Below, one piece after another: positions 21,311 to 32,700 of a stretch of DNA of 64,000 nucleotides (position 1 is the stretch's first letter; the number at the start of each line of letters is the position of its first letter). This DNA comes from Patiria pectinifera (lineage: Eukaryota > Echinodermata > Asteroidea > Valvatida > Asterinidae), in the NCBI GenBank assembly GCA_029964075.1, contig CM057145.1, forward strand, positions 1,922,001-1,986,000, read 5' to 3'. The position numbers and the translations under genes are program-made. The notes under the pieces are model-generated. The model was not told where the DNA came from. It worked only from the letters and a program-made list of their open reading frames with translations, and made no database searches.

Positions 21311-21844
21311 TATCTAGCTTAGTACACAGAAATACATTTTAAAACGAATGCGGCTTATGTGTAATTAGTACCGCTTTCGAAATTGTCAAGAATTGCCATT
21401 ATAATTTGCTTCCCGAATTATCACGTATAAGCTTCCTTTAAAATATGAACATTTGTGTCTATGTTTAGCATAATTGCTGGCACCATGACTATTATTTTAT
21501 ATAATATGAAAACAAATTATATTAGCTATAAAACAAGCATATCACACGATTTTTTTTAACTTTAAGTGTACAGTGAAATTAGAAAAGAGCTTTAATAATG
21601 TGGGATGGAACCGGGAACAGGACTGCGAGCAATTGTATTTCTATGAAATTTGTATGAAATTGGGCCCTAAAATACCCTTAGTCTACCTTGCAATTGAGCG
21701 CATAGACAGCATTTAAACAAAAATGGCGATGGCAATCAACATTACTTTCAGGGGTGTTCATTTAGTATGGAAATTTCTCCTAAGAGTCATCGGCATACCG
21801 CAAACAAATTTAACAGAAAATGAAAGATGATGAAACGAGCTTTA

Positions 21845-22333
21845 ATAAAGGGAATGTAAAACGTTCGCTTTTGCTGCAATTTTCATAATTAAATGGACTT
21901 GGAGGATTAGAATGCTATAGCAAATATTGTTAAAATGACTTGTTACACGTTTTGGGCTTGTAGATGCTGGAAAAACCAAGAAAACCTATCATGTTCGTGT
22001 AGTCTGGTTCCCTGACCCCAGTTAAGATGAAACTGATAGACTTTGGGGAAGTTTATGGTTAGAGAATGACAATTGCAGAGAAAATGCGGAATAACTAAAT
22101 ATGAAAAATTATGGGCATTTTTTGAAAAAAAGCCAGTTTTCTCCTACGCTGGTCGGCCGACCATGCGTTGGCAAAATACCATTTTTTTCTTGAAAATTGT
22201 CAACACAACAGGAGCCACAACTTTCCAAGATGCTTTAGACTTCCATTCCCTCAGAATCAAGTAAGGTATTTCGTGATAATTTGATTATTTCGTATTTTTT
22301 TGGTGTTTCCAAATGCTGTATCCTCACTTTAAG
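21845..22333 (+). repeat. Dispersed repeat I, copy 1
   Basis: Matches 42288-42806 along its length: TTTTGCTGCAATTTTCA, AAAACCAAGAAAA, GTAGTCTGGTTCCCTGAC, GCTGGTCGGCCGACCA. The ends are inverted relative to each other (AAAGGGAAT... and ...TCACTTTAAG). Confidence 0.72.
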
Positions 22334-22629
22334 TTGATGTGTGTCTCAAGCATCGTGGAGAGTTGTGACTAGTTTCCCCAATCTTCTGTTTTAAGTGGGC
22401 GTTATTATCACAAGTGTCTAAGGCATTTTTTTTTAATAGACTGCAGCCATTTTCGAGACGTTGGCCAAGTCCATGAGGTATTTTCATGGGCCCTCAAGTT
22501 GTTCGTCAGCCCCGAATTGTTCGTAGGCCCTAGGTACAGTGCCGACCCTGCCTACAGTTGTAAACACGTACATGTATGTACTCTTTTAATAACCATTTCT
22601 AAACACAAAATTGCCACTAACTTTTCAAA

Positions 22630-22920
22630 TCACCTCGTCAGTGGAAACTCCCACTTCGGTTTCACAACCTCACAAAGGCATCATTAGTGGGTCCAATCGA
22701 TATGACTTGTTTGTTTCCTTCTCAAGGTTAAAACACTGACAAGTACGTGTTTATTGTCAAGCTCTTTATATTTTGCTTCTAGATCACGTATATCATATAG
22801 GCCTGGCCAGAACTGCGAGCGCTCAATATGGCCGCGTTTTGGGTAATGTTGGCGGTCATGTTTGCCGCGGATTTGGTCGATATTGCTCAAGCAACATGTT
22901 CGCCGTGCAACCTTCCTTTA
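22630..22920 (+). pseudogene. Duplicated copy of the lectin gene's first exon and upstream flank
   Basis: From ~22630 the sequence parallels the region from ~23170: GTCAGTGGAA, CGGTTTCA, TTAGTGGGTCC, then a start codon at 22828. The frame reads MAAFWVMLAVMFAADLVDIA before Ala-Thr-Cys-Ser-Pro-Cys-Asn, against MAMLVMLAVVLTADLVDFA in the intact gene. Homology stops at about 22920, where a pogo-like MITE sits, and nothing after the MITE continues the lectin domain. It keeps a good signal peptide but only the first two lectin Cys, so it cannot make a lectin as it stands. It could also act as an alternative first exon if spliced onward, but no donor is obvious before the MITE. Confidence 0.75.
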
Positions 22921-22925
22921 AAATA

Positions 22926-23111
22926 CAGTCGAGTCTCGTTAATACAAACTTGTTCGGACCTAGCCAAATTCTTTGTTAGATCAGAATTTTGTATTAAGAG
23001 GAATATCAGTCCCATTCATTGTGCACATAAATGCACAGTCGGGACCAAGGCCTTATGTTTGTTAAAACCAGAATTTGTATTAACAGCGTTTGTACTAACG
23101 AGAGTCGACTG
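22926..23111. mobile_element. Pogo/Tc1-mariner-type MITE with TA target duplication
   Basis: The ends CAGTCGAGTCTCGTTAATAC and the inverse of GTACTAACGAGAGTCGACTG define a 186-bp element flanked by TA on both sides. The terminal pattern CAGTCGA-CTCGTTA is typical of pogo-like elements, known from memory. It disrupts the duplicated lectin exon. Confidence 0.82.
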
Positions 23112-23375
23112 TATATAACCATAAACATTTTGGTCTTATGTTACATTTTGGCCATATATCATAATAACTTCTAAAATCACCCTAGTTTCGTCAGTGGAAT
23201 CGCCCGCTTCGGTTTCATCGCCTCACAATGGGTTCATTAGTGGGTCCGATTGATGCCTTTGTTTTCTTCTAAAGGTTAAAATATTGACTACACGTTTTAA
23301 GTTAAACGCTGTATGTTGCTTCGAGTGCACTGGCGATCACCAATCACAAAGCCAGAACTGCGTGGGCCCCTCAAC

Positions 23376-23700
23376 ATGGCAATGTTGGTAATGCTGGCGG
23401 TCGTGCTTACCGCGGATTTGGTCGATTTTGCTCAAGCAGCTTGTTTGCCGTGCAATTTTCAATGGACGGAGAACAATGGCTCGTGCTACAGGTATTACAC
23501 CAATTCTCTGTCGTACACTGAAGCCAAGGCATTCTGTCAGCGTCTCAACTACCACGGTCAAAATGGCTCCCTCGCAACGGTAACAAGCCCTGATGACATC
23601 TTATTCATTTCGAAGTTCGCTGATGACATGTTCAAGTACGCGACTGGATTTGATGTGCCGTCATTCATTTGGCTAGAAACACATGCCATGAGCACCACGG
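23376..23700 (+). CDS. Lectin gene, exon 1 (signal peptide and first half of lectin domain)
   Basis: The start at 23376 is preferred over an in-frame ATG at 23313 because the hydrophobic signal (MLVMLAVVLTADLVDFAQA) follows directly and the upstream duplicate also begins here. Lectin features follow in order: CNFQW, GSCYRYYTNSLSYTEAKAFC, GSLATVTSPDD, and FIWLE in place of WIGL. The donor GG|GTAAGT is phase 1. Confidence 0.82.
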
Positions 23701-26700
23701 GTAAGTCTGTACACCATTATGAATCTTGTCATGACATTTTAAAATCAAATTTCATACAAGTAAATTTATAAAAATATCAAAAATCAATGGTAAAGAGAAG
23801 ACCGGGTAAAAATGACAAAATCTGGATGAAAACGTTTCATATTTAAAATGCACATCGATTGGATATTTTTTTTTACCCTCAAATCCTTTTGTGCTAATAT
23901 TACTTAAATGAACATGTGACCTTTAAAGACTTCCATCATAACTCCTGAAAACACGTTCAAACTACATGAACACGAAACGTCATCCGTCTTGAAATTTCTT
24001 ATACATTTTTATTGAACTTTTTTATATTGCAAAGGGCCCATGACATCATCTTACATGGGAACATTATTTTGTCCAACTTTCCACTCCCCTGAAATGTAGG
24101 AAAAATATTTCTTTTTGGTATTTTTTTAATTCAAAAATGCACGTTTTTCTTACACGTTTACAAATGTCCGTGCTTTCCTGACAGATGAGGGCGCTCTTGC
24201 TGTGATGTCATGTCAGGAAGACACTGTTTTATTCAAGGGTTTTCCATTCAAACTGTGAACTCAAAACTTGCTAATTGAAAACGTGTGAGACATTTGCTCA
24301 TTGGCTTAATGTCATGCACTGAAACAACAACGAATAACCAAAGCAAAGACAATTTTACGACTCACAGCAAAAGTATCCGCGATTCTGGCAAATGGTGGTG
24401 CTGTAAGTAGGTGTAACATTGAGGTTTCTGCCTGAAATGTCATCACACTTTTGCGCATGAATATTAATTCGCATTAGCATGAAAACCAAAGGGCACCAAA
24501 ACGGCCTTAAAAGTGCTAAATTGAATATTGAAAATCAGGTTAAACTGGACACAAACGTGTATTTTCAATGATTGCATAAAAATACATTACATGGGCATTG
24601 AAGTCACCTATCTATTATTTATCTTGACATCTACCATGGGTACCATGTATTCTGTATCTTTAAAAGACTGATTGATACCGAATGCATTTTTTTCCAGAAG
24701 TTAACATTGTTCATGTCTATGTTTCGATTTACGGCATTCAATGCAGTATATGCCCAAACGACAGTAATATTTTGCAATTAACACAGCCAAAAACATTTGA
24801 TTTCTGATCAGAATATCAGACCCTTACTATTTTAGAAGCTACAACAATCATCAACCCAGCATTATTTGTGTAGCGAATGAGTTGGCCTTTTACGAAGCAC
24901 AAAATGTTATTTTCCCTAGAAATCGCAACTGTCCAATTAAATACTTGGCTTTTCCCCTTTGTTGCGGAAAGCTGTTCTTTTTGTTCTGATTTTGTCTTTT
25001 CCGCATAGTTGCGAAAAAGCCTTTCTTTTTGCTCTGATTTTTTTTCTTTGTTCCTTTTGTTCCTTTTTTTCCCGCCCTTCACTTTTGGCATTCATCTTTA
25101 TTATACATCTTTCAAAGTTACCATAGTCATAGTCCTTATAGCAAAGATGTGTCTCGAAGAGTGAAGTCACGATGACGTTATAATGGGTAACGTGACGTCA
25201 CGTGTAGAACTTTTAGATTAAATCTTTGAAAAACAATATAAAATCACCCATTAAATACCCGAACTTGACTTTTGCGGGAATTGATACAAGTATCTAGGGT
25301 TTTTATTTTATCTCTCATATGAGCCAAATCACGTGACCCTTCCTTCCAGTCCAAAAAGGAAGTGCCTTATAATTTAAAGTTGGAAAAAGAGGTGAACTTG
25401 TTTTCAACGATGTTAGTTTCTGACTAGGTTGTACTTCACCCAAGAAATGCCGGCGACGTCAAAACATGCCGCCCTCTTGCGGCAGGTGGAAAAATGTTTA
25501 AAATGAATTATTAGTTGATGTGTGTGGCGAAGTTTGCTTAGATAACTTTATAATTGATGTATGTAGTCAGCTTCATGCTAAAAAAAAAACGGAGGGGAGA
25601 AAGATTCATGACGTCACCAGACCGGAAGTTAAAATAAAAAAAGACCTTTAATTTAAACCTTACATAATTGCTGAAAAATAAACCGCGAGAGATTCAATCC
25701 AGATTTTCGCTTCAAATAGCACAGTTAACATAGCTCTCGAGCTTTCTGGTATTGACGTCATGAGGACGTTAACAAGAATCAGATTACAAGCAACCAAAGA
25801 TTTCTAGATTGAATCTTTGAAAGTCAATATAAAATCAACTGTGAGAAATCTGGATATTATTTACAAGAAGTTTTAGAATAATGCAGAGTCTGTAGTGTTT
25901 GATATATATAATGTGCACAATCACGTGACCCTTTCTCCCGGTTGAAACCGAAAGTGTCTTGTAATTTGAAATTGGTAAAAGATGTGAACTTGCTTTGCCG
26001 TTTTGCGTTCAACTGGAAATGTCAAGTCGCCGTTGGGTCATGTGACGTCATAATGTCATCATGATGTAGTTAGGGGGTCATCAGACGTCATGTGTCATCA
26101 TGAGTCCTGTGACGTCGTCATGATGTCATGGGTCATGTAACGTCATCTTATCTGTGCATTTTCTAAGGACCCATAAAAATGCAAGACCTATTGGTTTGAA
26201 ACTTGGTATGAACATGTACAGGGATGTAATGCAGGTTAAAATTGAGGTGATGTCATGATTACGTCTTCATGGGTAATGTAAAGTCTCTTCAAAATGCATA
26301 CATCTAGAGAACTGCAAGGTTTACCAAGCAGCAAATCAGTCATGAAACTTTGTACTTGTATTAAAATTCATCATTTGCCTGACTGCACATGGACAAAATA
26401 AGCATGAACTCATACAAAACTCATTTCGCGGAAAAAACAAACGTATGTTCCGTCCATGTAACAGACATAACTCTATTTTGTTTCGTTCTGCTCCTTTTGT
26501 TCGCACTTTTTTTTCTGGCGTTCATCTTTGGCACGCATCCTTCAAAATTACCAAAGGCATTACAGTCCCTATATCAAGGATGTGTCCGAAGACCTCACCA
26601 TCATGGGTCACGCGACGTCACGTTAAAGAATTCTGGATTTAATCTTTGAAACTCAATATAAAATCTACCTGGACATGACTTTTGCGAGAATTGATAGAAT

Positions 26701-29700
26701 AATCCAGGATCTTCATTTTATCCCCTGAGCTAAATCACGTGACTCTTCTTTCCGGTCCAACCCGAAAATGCCTTATAATTTAAAATTGAAAAAAAATAAA
26801 TAAACCAAAAAGATGTGAACTTGCTTTCAACGATGTTAGTCTCTGGGGTCTCTGGCTAGGTTTCACTCCACAAACAAAATACCGGTGACGCCATAACATA
26901 AAACAGCGCCCTCTAGCGGCAGGTTGAACAATGTGTGAAACAAATAATCAGTTGATGTGTTTGGCAAAATTTGCTGAAATCACTTTGTATTTGATGTATA
27001 AACTCAGCTTCATGCTAAGAAAAAGTTGAGGCGGAGAAAGATTGATGACGTCATCAGACCAGAGGTTAAAACGGACCTTTAAACTTTAAACAAATGCTAA
27101 AAAAATCAACTTTGAATAGCACAGTCAACATAACTCTCAAGCTTACTGGTAATGACGTCACGATGACGTCAACAAATTTCAGATGACAAGCAACCAAAGA
27201 TTTCATGATTTAATCTTTGAAAATCAATATATATATATAATCAATTGTGAGTGCTATGATTTTGCTTTTTACGGAATGGATAAAATAATCCAGGGTCTTC
27301 ATTTTGGATATTACCTGCAAACTCACGTGACCCTTCCTTCTGGTTCAAACCGGAAGTGCCTTATAATATGAAAGTGGTAAAAGCTGTGAAATTGCTTTCA
27401 ACGATGTAAGTCTGCGGCAAGGGTGGGTTTTTCAAAAAATTGACTAGTGACGTCATGCATTATTCGAGGGCGCTATGGCGGCAGGTGATCACAGGTCTTG
27501 TGACGTAGTCTAAAAGATGAATTTTTAAAAATATACTTACAGAACCATAAGTCCAATTGGGTTGAAACGTTGTACACACATAGTCAGGGACGTGTTATTG
27601 TTAACAAAAATATGTTCCGTTCATCAAACAGACATAAGACTTCTTGTTTTTTCTTCTTTTTCTTCTTCTTTTTGTTCGCTTGCAAATCCCATACACTTTG
27701 TACACATTTTTCCGGCCGTCACTTTTGGCATTCATATTTGTCATACATTCTTCAAAGTAACAATAGGCAAAGTGCACATTTGTGTCCCGCAGAGTGACGT
27801 CATGATGACGTCATCATGTGTCATGAGACGTCAGCTTAAAAGTGCATATTTTAAAGTCCTATATCTAGAAAACTTTAAGTCCGATTGGGTTGAAACTCGT
27901 TTTGTACTCAGACCAATACGGGTGGCTTGGGTGGCTTGTGCGTAAAGCGCTCGCCTCTCACCAAGGTGACCACGGTTCGAATCCTGGCCGCGGATCACAT
28001 GTGAGTAGAGTTGTGCGTTGGTTCTCTCCTGTGCCACGAGGGTTTTTCTCCGGGCCCTCCGGTTTTCCTCCCTCCGGAAAAATCAAACACTTTCGATCTC
28101 AGGCTGTGCTCCGTGGTCATATATGGGTCGATGTGGCGCCGACCACGTTGTAGCCGCGTCCTTCGCAATTCAGCATACCAGCTGCGAGTAAGGATGATTA
28201 GCCTCCCAAATTATTATTATTATTATTATTATTATACCCCCAGCTGTACTTCCTTTGCCGGTGAGGGGGTACTTGTGAACGGAGCGGATAGTCGCACTGT
28301 GGTGTGTGTGAGTGTGAATGCGTGCAGGTGCAGTATGTACATGTGCAGAGTAAAAAAAAAAGAAGATGTACATGTGTATGTGGTTTACATCACTGGTTGA
28401 TCCCTTATTAGCGCAGACTTGATAGGTGTCATTAGCGCAAACTTGATATTATTATTACCAGGATGTGTTATAGGTAAAAATTGAGGTAACGTCGTCATGA
28501 CGTCATCGTGTGATTTTATATAGATTTTTGAAGTTTTAAAGATTGCCAAATGCCAAATCCGAAATTCTTTTTGTATTAAGTGTGTTATATGTATTAGGTA
28601 TATGCACAACATTTTTAAAAATGTCTGACGTCACGATGACGTCATCAAAATGCGATTTTTCAAAACACAGATATAGGTAAGTCCGATTGTCTTGAAATCT
28701 GGTCGGTAGGTAAATACTGCTTCTAATATGCAAATCCCGAGGTGACGTCTTCATGACGTCATTCGATATTAGTTGATTTTGTTCCTTTTTTAAATATTTA
28801 AAATTTTATTCCGCTTACAAAATTTTACACTTTCGTTCATCCGATTGACTTCAAACTTAGTACAAGCCAAGACCACAGTGTACAATATGCACTGACAAGT
28901 GTTGGTACGATGACGTCATCGCGGGGCATTTGACGTAATCATGAAAGTACATTTTTTCAAAATCTCGTATTGACAAAAACTAACGGTCTGATTGGGTCAA
29001 AATTGGGGAGATTTACCCAAAGTCACGATAAACATGACTTTTTCAATGTGATTTTTTTTATCACATTGACCTATTCGGCCTGTTCGGCTGCTGTATTGGG
29101 ATGCTTTAGTATAATTCCTTCTGACGATAATGCAAACTTTGGAAAGTAAAATCTGAGACATGACGAAGAATCCTCAACACTGTCAACAACAAACATGTGA
29201 TGACAATTTAACTGAATGGAACATTGTTCCTTTTTAAAATCCCAAAAAATGAATAATTGATACTTTTATACTATGTGAACATAAATAGAGCGTTTCTGAA
29301 ACATAATCAGAAAAAAAGGTCAAATGTCACTGACGATTTTAAATGCAGACTCTTGCTTAGTTGAGTATGGTAAGAATTGAATGACTTATGCTCACTTTAA
29401 CCGTGACAAACGTTATTGTATTATGAACTTCACTCATGAATAATAAGATATGTTGTTGATACACATATAAGGGTTGGATGGATCGTCATAAAACGTTGTG
29501 GGAAGTAAGATAATGTTATTAGTATGTACAATCCGAAGTGACGCCATAATGACGTAATCGGTTGCTTTTTTTTTTTTTTATAAATGTTCATATTCATTTG
29601 TTAAAAATGTTAAAACAAAAGGCAGAACAGCCCAGTGTTCTGTACATCAAACGGACAAAGACCTCTATTTTTTTTCCTGTGAAACATGCCCCTGTTAAAT

Positions 29701-32700
29701 TATCGACCCTATCGGTCGATCATGACGATGTCGTCGATCGCGCTGCCACCAGTTTAACATCTTTTCTTACTTATTCGCGGCTCTGGAAGATTCAAAGGTA
29801 CTAAGTAAAGTCCGAGATATCCTACAGAATCGACCAATCGCGCAACGCAATCCACCGATCGCGCATATCGACCGATTGCGGCCAACAGCCCAACCGAAGA
29901 CTGTTTTACAGGATGATCTAGCGTCCGCGTAAACATGGGTCCCTTAATTACTTTGAGGATGAAACAGCAAATGAAGTTTTGCCTGGGACACAATTCTTGC
30001 CAACTCTAAGCCCATCTCGTTTTACTCGGGTTTATATTTCAGTTTCAGACTTTAAACCAATTCTGGACCAACCCTTCGGCCAAATGAGTGACGTCACTCC
30101 GTGCGAGAATAACCAAGTGGTGGATAACGAGGCGTATCAAGTGGTGGGGACTGCTCAAATGGTTCCTGGCCCAGGACTAGTGGAACAGCCATGCGCAGTG
30201 CACGCACCACTTGGGTCCTACTTAGATCTCGGAGACTTTGCAGGGAGTTGTGTCTCAGACCCTGGACTGTGTGAGTCTGAAAGTGTGACCTGGTCCATTT
30301 GGTTGAAAATCGACACGCCGGTGTCTGTGAACAAAAACAACTGGTATTACTTGAGCTCTGGGGGACAGACTGGTCGAGCCAGAGGAATAGCTTTCATGTA
30401 TAAAAAGGACTCTCAGAAATTCCTGATCACGGCAAAGTCCGAACAATTTAGGGTCCATCGTAGATATGACAAAAGTAAGATACCGCTTGACGAGTGGTTC
30501 CACCTCGCATTCACGGCGGACTTGTCAGACACGCGGGGCACAGACTTGCAAGTATTTGTCAATGGGGAGAAGGTCAATGCGGACGTGACGGAGAACCAAT
30601 CTACAACTCAATCGGACGGATGCACTCATCTTTACATCGGCATGTCAAATACATGTCCTGGCACATACTCCGTTGACACCTACGGTGGCTCTGCGGCATA
30701 CAGCAATCTGGTTGTGTTTGACGGTCTTCTGAGCTCACAACAGATAACAAACCTGTACCAGTGTGGATCTATAGGTACGTATACCTTTTAATACCTGAAA
30801 TTGATACATTTGTGGAATTTAATAAAATATTACCGGGAAATGTATCCGATGTGCAATTTCTGTCGACAAACAAAATCAAGGTTAGCCTTCTTGTGAAAGA
30901 TGTTGATAAGTTGTTGTTTGTTATTGTTGTTGTTGGTGCTGATGTCTGGTGGTTGTGTTGTTGCTGTTATGCTGTTGTTATCACTGTTGTTTTTGTTGTT
31001 GCTGCTTTTGCTGATGTTACTTTTGCTGCTGTGGTGGTTGTTGTGGTTGCTGTTGTTTTTGGTGGTTGTGGTGGCTGTTGTGGTCGTGGTGGTTGTGCTG
31101 GTGGTAGTGGTGGCGGTGGTAGTTGTAATCGTTATGGTGCTGTTGGATGTGGCTGCTGCAGTTGCTTTTGTGGTGGTTATTTTGGTGTTGGCTATTGTGC
31201 TTTGCGGTGGGTTGGTGTTGTTTGCACTTCATGAGTTTTGTATTTTTGCTTGTTTTATCTTTGTGTAGATTGGCGCCCTAGGATCATCAACTTCACAATG
31301 ACCCACTACGACATCACTGACAGCGCAATCCGTTTTAACTGCACGGCCGACGGTGACGTCATCACCTGGAGTGTACTCCACGAAAACAACCACAACAACA
31401 TTAGTTGGGAGAATTTGGCAACCACAGGGGGAGCCGGCTACACAATTCAAGCAGTGAATGCTTCTAGATGCGTCATTCACTCGACTCTTGTGATTTACCG
31501 CAACCACGGTTTGCCGCTTGAGGGCGCTTTAGTGGCCTGCACGACCCATTCGTATCGTCTACGCGACAAGGCGTCTATGTTCATCTATAAAGGTATTCCA
31601 CATAATGAGCTTACGGACAACTTTTTCACTAATTCATTTTCAGTAAGCATCAAGTCGCCTATAAGCATTCTGTTTCTTATATAATTCAGATTGACAAACT
31701 GTTTAATGTGGATAACCAGGTGAAAAAGTTTCATTTCCTATTGATATGCGTTATGCACAATTTGTTTTAGGACCGAAAGTTCTAAGAAGGTCTGGTAATT
31801 TCAGACTCATTTTGAAGGGTTGGTTTTATGGTATTTCATAAAGAAAGCCAAATACCTAGATTATTACTGTGTTAACACGTAGTATTTTTTGTTGTGTTTT
31901 TCCTGATTCATGTCTTCATATTGCTTTTAGCTCTTGTTGTTTTTCGTCACAATTCGTAATTTTTACTGTAATTTTAGCCAGTTTTTAACTTATATCACAA
32001 AATCAACTATATCATTACAAAGTATCATTCTTGCCCTTTCTTGAGAACTAGATTTTCGCCTTCAAAAAATGCTGCTTGACCGGTAAGAGTAATTCACAGG
32101 CCTACAACTCACTCTTATTATTTGAAAAAGGCGCCAGATTCAAGTATTTTAGTTTGTGTATTATTACTTCAAACTGAAGATAATCCTCAAATTTCACTGT
32201 TCCTATTTTTGAGGAAAGTGGCCATTTTTGATGAACTGCCTAAATAGGATACAATCCCCAAGCTTTTCTCACCAGATATTGAAAAACTAATGTTGGCTCT
32301 CATTATATCCTGAATGAAAAAATTCTGAGACTCCTGGCAAGTTGAACTTTTGAGGGACAAAAATAGTGTAAAAATTACAATTTTGCAAGTTCTAAAAACG
32401 TGCTTTAACGCATGTTCTAGAAATCGCATAAGGGTGACATTTTCAACAATTATTGTTTGTTCTCAAGTAGGGGCAAGGATGATACTTTGTAATTATAAAG
32501 TTGAATTTGTGATATAATTTTGCATTATGGCGATTTTTTAAAAATAAGTAAAAAAGAAGAAGACTTTTTGAAGCCCTAAAACTGGCAAACAAATGCCCCC
32601 CCCCCGCCCAAAAAAAAAATGAAGTTCTATTTTTGGTTTCTTGCTCATTAAGTCCTTTCATATTAAAAAAAAAAAATGCCGAGGACACTTATATAAAATA

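Noticed and set aside
24698-24810. Possible exon after TTTTTTTCCAG with a 35-codon frame (VNIVHVYVS)
   Set aside because: No donor in phase and no similarity to the missing middle of the lectin domain.
27562-28400. Frames of 75-129 codons across 27.5-28.4 kb
   Set aside because: They run through the CRE-rich array and a SINE; no domain.
30761-31268. Poly-Val/Leu and Gly/Cys-rich frames of 120-157 codons
   Set aside because: Products of the trinucleotide repeat in the intron before the Ig exon.
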